Shown: positions 8,582 to 15,401, numbered from the stretch's first letter. The stretch is DNA of 17,099 nt from an archaeon (GCA_020056025.1 JAGVIO010000134.1:1-17099); one strand, 5' to 3'. Notes: a model not told the origin generated them from the sequence alone. Program-made: numbers and translations.

Positions 8582-10151
8582 CTTTAACCCAGGATTTGTT
8601 TTGGCATTGATCTTGCTGATTGCATGCCTGCCTTTAATCAATACACAGGCAGCATGTATCCCGAAAACTGCTCCGGTAAGCACCAGAATAGCTGCAACAC
8701 AGATGCCTCTTGAAAAATTCATTGACAAAGCAACAGATATACTAGGAAAAGATCCGAATGCAAGGCAGAAGGCAATAGACATCTGCAAGAAAGAATTCCC
8801 TGATGTTAAATATTCTGATTTAGTGAGCAATGCAGTTCCTGAATCAAAAGGCATAAGATCAGTCAAGGATCAGACTTCAACTGTTTTGAAAGAATTAAAA
8901 GTTCTTGACAAGGATTTTGAGGGTTTTGAAGCTGAAAGGCAATTTTTTCCTGATATCCCTGACACCTATAAACCTGCATATTATGAACAACTTGCTAAAT
9001 TGAACAATATAATGGCTTCTCTTGATCCAATGCTTGCAAACAAGGAGATATCCCCAAGGGAGTATAATCTGCAGACAGGAACACTGCGTACTGCCATAGC
9101 AACCTTGGAAAAGAATATTGTTGATAATGGCTTTATTGAAGCAACTCCTGAAGAGCTTGCTTCAATCAAACAGGAAGCAGCAAAGGCTGGAATTGATGTT
9201 AAATCTGATGTTAAAGCACAAGCATTGCTTGATGCGCACAAGGTTGGCGAAGGAATACGTTTCCTTGGAACAAAGAATCCAGACGGAACTTACAGCAAGA
9301 ATACAAATCCTGAATTGGCTTATACTGCTGAAGAGATTGCGCAGAAGGCAAAGATACTCAGGGCTGCTGGATTTGATGAAGCGCAGACAAGGATACTGAT
9401 GGAGCATGGTGTTGTGGGAGCAGAATATTCATTGCGTGATGGAATAAAACTGGTTGTTAAAAAGGATGCTTCAAGCTTGACTCAAGAAGATAAAAACCTG
9501 ATATTAAATCTTGATGACAGCTCGTTGCGGGATCTGAGAGAAACACTGGGAAGCAAGAATTACAAGAAGCTTGAGAAATTGGTAGAGAAGATACAGCCTG
9601 CTCCAGAGCAAGTTACTGAAAATGGGCCTTTGGTATCTGAAAAGGAATATGCCAATCTCGAAAAGAAGATTGGCGAATTGCTTGCAACAAGGTCTGCACT
9701 GACAGGCAAAACTTTTGCAGAGACAGGCATTGGCTTTGTAGCGCAGGGAAGCCTTGTCGATGGCTGGTCTTATTATAAAAACAGGCCTTCTGATGCTGTT
9801 GTGCAAGGAAAGAAACAAATGTCTGACCTTGATTTGCTTGTTGTGGTTGAAGATCCATATTGGAACAAGATTCCTGCAAGCGAAAAAATCACAGAAAGGA
9901 TACCCAGGACTGAAGTTTTAGACAGGGATAATGCCGCAAGAGTTGACCCTTCCCTGACTGAAATAATCAAATCATTGGAAACTTTGTCTATAGGGGGAAA
10001 ATTAGGCAGGCAGGTTAATGTTGTAATAATGCCAAAAAGCTCTTTTGAGATGCAGGATTCTACTCCGAGCAGGCTTATTTATCAGAACAAGGCATCTTTG
10101 AATGATGCCATTGAAGTCAACAAATTAAAAGGCAAGATTGAAGGCTGTTAA
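8571..10151 (+). CDS. Secreted protein with nucleotidyltransferase-like C-terminus
   Basis: A 526-residue protein. Residues 1-28 form a Sec signal peptide, with a hydrophobic core at about 8-22 and probable cleavage after NTQAA, leaving Cys29 near the new N-terminus. Residues 40-380 are mostly helical and charged. The C-terminus carries AQGSLVDGW at 391-399 and MSDLDLLVVVE at 417-427. This resembles the GS...DxD signature of the Pol-beta/minimal nucleotidyltransferase superfamily, with D419 and D421 as metal ligands. The GS-to-DxD spacing is about 25 residues, longer than the usual dozen or so. The expected third acidic residue may be replaced by Asn at VNVVIM (N483), so activity is doubtful. 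A nucleotidyltransferase fold outside the cell is odd; an effector-like, degenerate or structural role are all possible. The gene is coupled to the AbrB-type regulator. The isomerase gene converges on it, one base apart. Confidence 0.85.
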   Translation: MRNSFNPGFVLALILLIACLPLINTQAACIPKTAPVSTRIAATQMPLEKFIDKATDILGKDPNARQKAIDICKKEFPDVKYSDLVSNAVPESKGIRSVKDQTSTVLKELKVLDKDFEGFEAERQFFPDIPDTYKPAYYEQLAKLNNIMASLDPMLANKEISPREYNLQTGTLRTAIATLEKNIVDNGFIEATPEELASIKQEAAKAGIDVKSDVKAQALLDAHKVGEGIRFLGTKNPDGTYSKNTNPELAYTAEEIAQKAKILRAAGFDEAQTRILMEHGVVGAEYSLRDGIKLVVKKDASSLTQEDKNLILNLDDSSLRDLRETLGSKNYKKLEKLVEKIQPAPEQVTENGPLVSEKEYANLEKKIGELLATRSALTGKTFAETGIGFVAQGSLVDGWSYYKNRPSDAVVQGKKQMSDLDLLVVVEDPYWNKIPASEKITERIPRTEVLDRDNAARVDPSLTEIIKSLETLSIGGKLGRQVNVVIMPKSSFEMQDSTPSRLIYQNKASLNDAIEVNKLKGKIEGC

Positions 10152-10152
10152 A

Positions 10153-11190
10153 TTAGCCAAATATCTCTTTTACCCTTCTTATGTCTTCTTTTTCCTTTTC
10201 TTTGTATTCTTCTGAATATTCAAACACAATAAATCCCTTATATTTATCTGCTTTAAGCTTTCTTAGAAATTCTTGAACAGGAAATATCCCTTCGCGATAC
10301 GGAAGATGTTTTCTATTGCCGTCTGTGTTGCTTAAATGAACAACCCGCAGCTTTGGAAAAATCCTTTCTTCAAGCGCGAGCAGATCTGTTGATTGCGCAA
10401 GGTGCGATATGTCCAATGTTGCAGAAACAAAAGGAATGTTTAAGTTCAGCAGTTCTTCAGGGCTTTTTAGCCAGCGGTCATTTGCATCCATGTTTTCATA
10501 TGATATCTCTGCTCCAATCATCTCTAAATCTTTTGACTTTTCATCAAGGATGTTTACTGCTGCGCCGTAATTCCCTTTTGAAGGATGAAATGTAATTGTT
10601 TTTATGCCTGTATTCCCCCTGATCCACGCGACAGTTCCGAGGAAATTTTCATCAAATATGTCTGAATCAGGGCCATGGGCAAGTTTTGCAGTGATGTTCA
10701 GCTCTTTCATATATTCCCTTAACAGCTTAAAATCAATGCAAAACAAGTCTCTTTTTCTGGGCATGTAAAGCTGCGCTTCCTGGTTTTCAAATTTTGCAAT
10801 TTCTTTATAATCGATGCCTGGCGAGATGCTCAAAGACTGAATTATTACAGAGCCATTTTCCTCTTTGACTGATTTTATAGGGTATATAACTTTGCCGCCA
10901 GCGAACTGAACCCTGCTATTTTCAAAAATATTCTTGTTTCCTGTCAAGTCATAAGAAACGCTTTTTAATTTTTTATCTTTGCCATAAGCGCATGATACCA
11001 AGAAATCATTCAGATGCTTGAACTCTATGGATTCTGACACATCTCCTGTGCTGGTTACTTCTTCAAACCTTATTCTTTTGCCATTGCAATCAAAGTATTC
11101 CCTGAAATGAGGCTTTCCTTCTGATTCTTTTTGGCTTGTTTCTGACTGGCTGACAAATGCACTGCTGAAATATCTTATATTCTCGGGCAT
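10153..11190 (-). CDS. Sugar phosphate isomerase/epimerase-like TIM-barrel protein
   Basis: A 345-residue protein. From about residue 115 it matches the xylose-isomerase-like / endonuclease IV TIM-barrel superfamily. It has TITFHPSKGNYG (H202), EISYENM (E232), SATLDISHL (D260, H263), VVHLSN followed by NRKHLP (H285, H295), and FIVFEYS (E324). These are the expected metal-binding Glu, Asp and His positions, so the enzyme is probably active. The substrate cannot be told; isomerase, epimerase and AP endonuclease are all members of the superfamily. Residues about 25-112 form an additional beta-rich segment not usual for the family. There is no signal peptide. The start at 11190 lies about 26 bases after the TATA box, so the mRNA is probably leaderless. 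The promoter is nearly the same as that of the novel-domain gene at 11883, suggesting co-expression. Confidence 0.85.
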   Translation of the reverse strand: MPENIRYFSSAFVSQSETSQKESEGKPHFREYFDCNGKRIRFEEVTSTGDVSESIEFKHLNDFLVSCAYGKDKKLKSVSYDLTGNKNIFENSRVQFAGGKVIYPIKSVKEENGSVIIQSLSISPGIDYKEIAKFENQEAQLYMPRKRDLFCIDFKLLREYMKELNITAKLAHGPDSDIFDENFLGTVAWIRGNTGIKTITFHPSKGNYGAAVNILDEKSKDLEMIGAEISYENMDANDRWLKSPEELLNLNIPFVSATLDISHLAQSTDLLALEERIFPKLRVVHLSNTDGNRKHLPYREGIFPVQEFLRKLKADKYKGFIVFEYSEEYKEKEKEDIRRVKEIFG

Positions 11191-11212
11191 GCTCCTGCTT
11201 AACAGCTTTGGA

Positions 11213-11243
11213 TTTATAAACCTTTCTATAATTATTACTTAAG
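11213..11243 (-). promoter_or_regulatory. Extended archaeal promoter for the isomerase gene
   Basis: On the minus strand, an AT-rich stretch containing TAAGTAATAA and a BRE-like AGAAAGG precede TTTATAAA (11213-11220). Bases 11215-11241 match 11899-11925 at 24 of 27 positions. The box is centred about 26 bases from the ATG at 11190. Confidence 0.75.
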
Positions 11244-11248
11244 AGTTG

Positions 11249-11267
11249 TTACAGAAAATATCTGTAA
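11249..11267. repeat. Small inverted repeat (7-bp arms, 5-base loop)
   Basis: TTACAGA and TCTGTAA flank AAATA, just downstream of the stop of the fourth novel-domain gene and upstream of the isomerase promoter. It could be a weak hairpin at the 3' end of the upstream gene or a protein-binding site. No T-run strong enough to call a terminator follows it on the minus strand. Confidence 0.35.
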
Positions 11268-11283
11268 ATTTGTATATTAAGAG

Positions 11284-11883
11284 CTATTCAAAAGGGGTTT
11301 CAATAGGCCCGCTTATCATCAGCCTGAATTTCGGTTCTGCCATTCGATAAAAAACTTCGCTTATTTCTGTTCTGCATTTTTCCCTTAAATTCTTGAACCA
11401 TGGAATCCATAGCAAGCCATATGGGTGGCATATCCATCTTGTTTTTTCTATCTCATTGAGCTCAAAATATATACTGCAGAAAGATTTGTATCTTTCCAGA
11501 ATGTCTCCCTGATGCTTCTGCATAGCATCAGGCCTGATTTCATATTTATCAGATATGCACTTAAAAGCATTCTCAAGCATGTTGCTGATCTTGATCAAAT
11601 ATATCTCATTCTTTTCCTTGTTCGAGCCAATACGCAGTTGCGCTTTTTCACTTTCATAAAGATTGGGCATTGACTGCTTTTTGTTTTGAAGATAGCCCAA
11701 TGCGTCAATAAGTGTGCCGTATGGCTGAAAACAATCCTCCAAGCGATAATCCCATATCCGGGTTTCAAGGGCAAGCTGCACTGCATTCAGCTCAGGAGAA
11801 TTTATTTTACGAAGGACTTCTGATATTGTCCTTGTACTAACAAGCTCGTCTTCAAGTTTGATTTGTCTGCTCATAAGCAGCAT
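11284..11883 (-). CDS. Novel-domain protein, single copy
   Basis: A soluble protein of 199 residues from the ATG at 11883, or 196 from the ATG at 11874. The TATA box centre lies about 26 bases before 11874, so leaderless translation from MSRQIKLEDELV is preferred. It carries one copy of the domain found twice in each gene of 4785-8303: NAVQLALE at 33-40, PYGTLIDAL at 54-62, a helical middle, and HPYGLLWIPWF at 153-163. The N-terminal EDELV...ISEVL stretch resembles the linker before copy 2 of the gene at 4785-6014. This is therefore the simplest form of the family and gives the domain boundaries. The gene is divergent from the RHH regulator and the large secreted protein, mirroring the layout around 8303-8426. 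The function is unknown. Confidence 0.88.
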   Translation of the reverse strand: MLLMSRQIKLEDELVSTRTISEVLRKINSPELNAVQLALETRIWDYRLEDCFQPYGTLIDALGYLQNKKQSMPNLYESEKAQLRIGSNKEKNEIYLIKISNMLENAFKCISDKYEIRPDAMQKHQGDILERYKSFCSIYFELNEIEKTRWICHPYGLLWIPWFKNLREKCRTEISEVFYRMAEPKFRLMISGPIETPFE

Positions 11884-11896
11884 CAGACTAATTTAA

Positions 11897-11925
11897 TTTA
11901 TAAATCTTTCTATTTTTATTACTTA
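11897..11925 (-). promoter_or_regulatory. Extended archaeal promoter for the single-copy gene
   Basis: The minus strand carries TAAGTAATAA, a BRE-like AGAAAG and TTTATAAA (11897-11904), centred about 26 bases from the ATG at 11874. It is similar to the promoters at 8315-8340 and 11213-11243. Confidence 0.75.
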
Positions 11926-11966
11926 TTAGTCAGTACATTATATCGGAAGATTTTTAAATGTAGTAT

Positions 11967-11976
11967 TACTTAAGTA
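11967..11976. promoter_or_regulatory. Perfect 10-bp palindrome, candidate operator
   Basis: TACTTAAGTA is its own reverse complement and overlaps the probable TATA region of the RHH gene. RHH proteins bind short palindromic or repeated sites and often autoregulate. AGTATT recurs three times nearby (11962-11967, 11973-11978 and 11995-12000), which could form a tandem operator. This is an inference, and the region is AT-rich. Confidence 0.35.
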
Positions 11977-11982
11977 TTAAAT
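11971..11982 (+). promoter_or_regulatory. TATA-like box for the RHH gene and secreted-protein operon
   Basis: TAAGTATTAAAT is centred about 25 bases before the ATG at 12001, fitting a leaderless mRNA. The upstream TAGTATTA at 11961-11968 matches that before the AbrB-type gene. TTTTTAAA at 11951-11958 is an alternative box. Confidence 0.5.
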
Positions 11983-12000
11983 AAATATTATAATAGTATT

Positions 12001-12138
12001 ATGCCTACAGACAAATTAATGGTCCATGTATATCTGACATCAAACGAGAAGAAAAAGATAGAGGCATCTGCAAAGGAAATAGGGATTTCTGTGTCTTCTT
12101 ACATCAAAGTAAAGCTGTTTTCAGAGGCAAAAAAATGA
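12001..12138 (+). CDS. Ribbon-helix-helix DNA-binding protein (45 aa)
   Basis: A 45-residue protein with the Arc/MetJ/CopG-type plan. A short strand (LMVHVYLT, residues 6-13) is followed by helix A (SNEKKKIEASAKEIG, 14-28), the typical turn (ISVSSYI, 29-35) and helix B. Such proteins dimerise through the strand, which inserts into the DNA major groove. Its stop overlaps the ATG of the next gene (ATGA, 12135-12138), so translation of the two is coupled, and a GAGG for the next gene lies within it at 12124-12127. It takes the same position as the AbrB-type regulator at 8426 in an otherwise similar arrangement. Autoregulation and control of the divergent novel-domain gene are likely but not proven. 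Confidence 0.87.
   Translation: MPTDKLMVHVYLTSNEKKKIEASAKEIGISVSSYIKVKLFSEAKK
12124..12127 (+). promoter_or_regulatory. Internal ribosome-binding site
   Basis: GAGG lies seven bases before the ATG at 12135, inside the RHH coding region. It supports that start and coupled translation. Confidence 0.7.
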
Positions 12139-14765
12139 GGCTTAATCTGATTTCCATGCTGATAATCTACCTTGTGATACTGATGCCTTTTGCAAATGCT
12201 ATCCCCTGCCCTACTTCTCTTCGCTATAATTCTATAATGGAAGTAGTTCGCAGTTTGGAAGAAAAACCCGAGAACGCAAAAAAAGCATATGTTGATGAAT
12301 TTGCTAACGCAGCTGTTGGTGTGGGTGAGGCTGCTGGCATAAAAGTTACTAGAGATGCTGCGGAGAAATATGCTAGGTCTCTTGCACCAGAAAAACCGAC
12401 AGAAATGTCTCAATTATATCCTCTTGTTAAAGCATACTCTGCTTTAGGCGAGCCTGGAAAGAATCTAGTTACTCCAGCAGAGATTGCAAAAGCGATAAAC
12501 GATGGGACACTTTTGAAAGAGATTGACAGGAAGCTGATGCCGCGTCTGATAGAGGATTATGTAGGGGGAACAGATCCTAACAAAAAAGCAGAAGTTGTTT
12601 CTGAGATTAAAAAAATTGCTGAATCAGATCCAGATGGAGTTGCCAATGCTTTTGAGAATGCAATTAAGGAAGCAAAAGACTGGCCTCAAGGTGATAAGTT
12701 GACTGATTTAGGAAGATTTGCGATGCCTTTTATATTAAGAAAAATTACTGATCCTACAAGATTGGACTATCCAAGAGAGTATGATGTCGAATTACCTAAT
12801 TTTATATGGGATATCGGAATGAGAGATAGTTTTAGAGATTCCGGTGTCCCGAAACAATTGGCAGAGAAGTTTATTAAAATTATAAATAAAGATGGCACAA
12901 TTTTGGAAGGGGTTTTAAGAGAGGGACTTAAGACAGAAGGATTTGCAGCAGATAAAATCAATGATGCAATAACAAAATTAAATGCAAAAAAAGAAATGAA
13001 TAGTAAAATAAAAAGCAGATTTCCTGATGGCATTCGTGATTCGTTTGTCGAGGCTGTTGCAGAGCCGGCAGTTGAAAGACAGATTACAAATGCTAGAAAT
13101 TTAGCTAACTCCGCTATTGAAGGAAAAGGAAGCATAGCAGATGCAGAGAAAGCATTGAAACAAATAGAACCAGAAACTTATGATCAAGGGGCTAAAGTGG
13201 AGCAAATAAGCGAATCTTTGAAAAACCTGGCTAAAGAAAGTATGAGGCGATTAGCAGATTATCGTTTGGAAGAAATTGACTTAAAACTTGGTGAAGGCTC
13301 TTTGGATCAGTTAATTAAGCGCATAAATGATATTGACACTTCTGTGCGCAGTGAAAATTTTGAAGGATTGCCTGAAACTGCGAAAGTTGATATTATGACA
13401 AAGATGATTGATAAGAAGTTTGATGTTGTGAGATATTTCATTGATAATGGAGAAACAGCTGGTTTAAGGAAAGCACTTATTGACATCGAAAGAGGCATAA
13501 AAGACGAACAAGGTATATACCGTTTATTGAGAGGCAAAGCAGCAGCTACAGCCACTTATAAAACTAAAGAAGAGCTTATGGAAAGAATTGATAAACTAGA
13601 AGGGGTAAAAGAAACTGCGACAACACTTCCTGCTGAAGAAACTATTGCACCCCCTCCTGCTCCAACTGAAAAAGCACCTGCTGTAACACCTCCTGCTGCT
13701 CCTACTCCATCTGCTGAAGCGCCGAAGCCTGTTCAGCCTGCTCCTCCTGCTGCACCTGCACCAGCACCTGCTCCTGCTGAAGCACAAAAAGCTGCGCCTC
13801 CTACGGAAAAAGTTGCTGAAGAAATCCCAGCACCTGCTGCCAAAGTGCCAACTATCGCAAAGCCTAGTGACCAATTATTGAAAAACATCCAAGGAAGAAA
13901 GCTTCTTGCAGATGTTGACATCAAGGCAATAGAGAATATACAAGGTGCACAGGAAGCGCAAAGGCAATTGGAAGAAAAAGTTGCTTATTATATTTATGAG
14001 GAAAGAATTAAAATCAATTATGACCCTACAAGATTGGAACAGTTCAAGCAGAAGTTTGGAATTACAGACCAAAACAACAAATATACCAATAATGAGATAA
14101 AAGATAAAGATGCTGACTGGGCGCTTGCGGAAAGGATAATTGCAGAAGCAAAGGTAGATACCAGCGATTTGAGCGACAGGAATAAAGCTGGACTGAAAAA
14201 GCGGATGAATGAAGAAATTGTAAAGCCGCAGGATGCAGACAAGAAGATAGCTGATTGGAAGAAAACAGAAGAATTCAGCAAGCCAGAATACCAGCTGTCT
14301 GACCTGACCAAATTGAGGAAAAGCCTGTGGGATATGCCTCTCAGATTTTTGCTTATCAGTGGAATATCATTTGCTTTGCTGAGCCCGCTTAATAAGCAAG
14401 CCATCCAATATCAGGGTGCTGCAGATAAAGCACAAAAGCAAGTTGAGAGCAGCAGTATGCAGCCAGCAGAAAAAACCAAGGTTAAAGAGGCTGTCCAAAA
14501 AGGAGAGATAAACGCATACGCGTTCAATGACAAAGATGTAAAGGCTGCTTTAAGCAGAGGAGCGACTGAAAAAGAAATAAAGGACATGATTGCAAGCAAA
14601 GAGCAGAAAGCAGGATTCGGAAAAGGGACTGTGACTGATTATGTGCTGAACGGGCTGGTGATGACAGGCTGCGAGGATATGAACGGAGAATGTAAAGAAT
14701 CATGCTATATCAACCAGACTGTCTCAAAGACATACGACTGCTTTGAAAAGGTCTGCTGCTCGTAA
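12135..14765 (+). CDS. Large secreted protein with Pro/Ala linker and Cys-rich tail
   Basis: An 876-residue protein with a signal peptide at residues 1-22 (probable cleavage at ANA/IP). Residues 25-490 are helical and charged, without a recognised family. A Pro/Ala-rich linker lies at 498-571. Next comes a domain at about 612-673 (RLEQFKQKFGIT, then DWALAERIIAEAK) shared with the giant protein at the left edge. A hydrophobic segment follows at about 735-750. The C-terminal tail has six cysteines at 846, 853, 857, 869, 874 and 875, ending VCCS. This looks like a small disulfide-bonded extracellular module. The layout suggests a surface or secreted protein with the linker as spacer. The hydrophobic segment may anchor it, leaving the tail either outside or, less likely, inside the cell. 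It is coupled to the RHH gene by a 4-base overlap. The function is unknown. Confidence 0.88.
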   Translation: MRLNLISMLIIYLVILMPFANAIPCPTSLRYNSIMEVVRSLEEKPENAKKAYVDEFANAAVGVGEAAGIKVTRDAAEKYARSLAPEKPTEMSQLYPLVKAYSALGEPGKNLVTPAEIAKAINDGTLLKEIDRKLMPRLIEDYVGGTDPNKKAEVVSEIKKIAESDPDGVANAFENAIKEAKDWPQGDKLTDLGRFAMPFILRKITDPTRLDYPREYDVELPNFIWDIGMRDSFRDSGVPKQLAEKFIKIINKDGTILEGVLREGLKTEGFAADKINDAITKLNAKKEMNSKIKSRFPDGIRDSFVEAVAEPAVERQITNARNLANSAIEGKGSIADAEKALKQIEPETYDQGAKVEQISESLKNLAKESMRRLADYRLEEIDLKLGEGSLDQLIKRINDIDTSVRSENFEGLPETAKVDIMTKMIDKKFDVVRYFIDNGETAGLRKALIDIERGIKDEQGIYRLLRGKAAATATYKTKEELMERIDKLEGVKETATTLPAEETIAPPPAPTEKAPAVTPPAAPTPSAEAPKPVQPAPPAAPAPAPAPAEAQKAAPPTEKVAEEIPAPAAKVPTIAKPSDQLLKNIQGRKLLADVDIKAIENIQGAQEAQRQLEEKVAYYIYEERIKINYDPTRLEQFKQKFGITDQNNKYTNNEIKDKDADWALAERIIAEAKVDTSDLSDRNKAGLKKRMNEEIVKPQDADKKIADWKKTEEFSKPEYQLSDLTKLRKSLWDMPLRFLLISGISFALLSPLNKQAIQYQGAADKAQKQVESSSMQPAEKTKVKEAVQKGEINAYAFNDKDVKAALSRGATEKEIKDMIASKEQKAGFGKGTVTDYVLNGLVMTGCEDMNGECKESCYINQTVSKTYDCFEKVCCS
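13626..13847 (+). repeat. Pro/Ala-rich low-complexity linker within the secreted protein
   Basis: This codes for about 74 residues dominated by Pro, Ala, Glu and Thr, in short P-A runs. A 16-base stretch, GAAGCGCCGAAGCCTG, at 13716-13731 is identical to 2632-2647 in the equivalent linker of the giant protein. That points to duplication or exchange between the two genes. Confidence 0.8.
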
Positions 14766-14791
14766 TAACTATTTTGAAATGATTAACAATC

Positions 14792-14799
14792 TATATATA
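14792..14799 (+). promoter_or_regulatory. TATA box for the membrane-anchored protein
   Basis: TATATATA is centred about 26 bases before the ATG at 14822, as for a leaderless mRNA. AAAGGAGA at 14802-14809 could act as a ribosome-binding site if transcription starts earlier, although its spacing of about 13 bases is long. Confidence 0.6.
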
Positions 14800-14821
14800 C
14801 CAAAGGAGATTATAGTGTAAA

Positions 14822-15367
14822 ATGCCAAACAACAAGAGCGATAAAAACCAGCAGATGGCTAGCCAAAGAACAGGCGCTCCACTGAGCCATATTGAAACTC
14901 AGGCCAATAAGCAGATGCAGAATCCTGTTATTCCTGATGATTATGAGAATACCTCTTATTCAATCCCCAAAGTAACTGCTGCAATAATTATTTTGATTTT
15001 AATCATTGCATTGCCTGTATATTTCTTCTGGCCAAAGTCAGCTGACTGCGGACAAGACAAGGTCTGCTTTATTGACAAGGCAAATAATTGCGGAAAAGCA
15101 GCTGTCAGGGAGACAATAGGCACAGGCACGATTATAACTTATGCAACAAATAACTGTGTTCTTACAAAATCAGTAGAAACTTTTGCAGGCGATGAGCCTG
15201 AAGATGTGGTTACATTTTTCAAGGGAAAAAGCATGTCATGCGAATATGAAAAAGGAAGTTTTGATTCAATACTTGTTGATGGAATCTCTACAGGGATTGA
15301 TCTTTGCGAAGGGGATTTGAAAGATGCAATCTTAGAGCTGAGGCTTGCTCAGATATCTTTAGAGTAA
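14822..15367 (+). CDS. Membrane-anchored Cys-rich protein
   Basis: A 181-residue protein. The N-terminal 50 residues are polar and Gln/Asn-rich, probably cytoplasmic. One membrane helix lies at about 51-70 and ends in FFWPKS. An outside domain of about 110 residues carries six cysteines (76, 82, 90, 112, 140 and 162), opening with DCGQDKVCF. Six spaced cysteines on the outer side suggest three disulfides. There is no lipobox and no cleavable signal peptide, so it is probably a type II anchor. It lies 56 bases after the 876-residue secreted protein, in the same direction but with its own TATA box, and it could belong to the same surface apparatus. No known family is recognised with confidence. 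Confidence 0.85.
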   Translation: MPNNKSDKNQQMASQRTGAPLSHIETQANKQMQNPVIPDDYENTSYSIPKVTAAIIILILIIALPVYFFWPKSADCGQDKVCFIDKANNCGKAAVRETIGTGTIITYATNNCVLTKSVETFAGDEPEDVVTFFKGKSMSCEYEKGSFDSILVDGISTGIDLCEGDLKDAILELRLAQISLE

Positions 15368-15370
15368 AGC

Positions 15371-15378
15371 TTAATAAA
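15371..15378 (+). promoter_or_regulatory. TATA box for queA
   Basis: TTAATAAA is centred about 27 bases before the ATG at 15402, just after the preceding stop. It suggests a leaderless queA mRNA and leaves no room for a preQ1 riboswitch. Confidence 0.6.
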
Positions 15379-15401
15379 TCCTTGCCTGCTTCTTAAGAAT
15401 A

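Noticed and set aside
8402..8866. Minus-strand open frame across the AbrB-type gene and the start of the secreted protein
   Set aside because: It overlaps two well-supported plus-strand genes that have a domain, a signal peptide and a ribosome-binding site; it has none of these.
8426..10151. AbrB-type gene plus overlapping downstream gene as a toxin-antitoxin pair
   Set aside because: The downstream product is a 526-residue protein with a clear signal peptide, not a small cytoplasmic toxin; an operon regulator is the simpler reading.
11949..12000. CRISPR-like or iteron repeats before the RHH gene
   Set aside because: The repeated AGTATT units are six bases long, irregularly spaced and only three in number; a promoter/operator reading is sufficient.
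13596..13874. Antisense Arg/Ser/Cys-rich open frame
   Set aside because: It is a by-product of the repetitive Pro/Ala codons on the opposite strand.
15368..15401. A preQ1 riboswitch before queA
   Set aside because: The gap is only 34 bases, is filled by the TATA region, and shows no pseudoknot-like arrangement.
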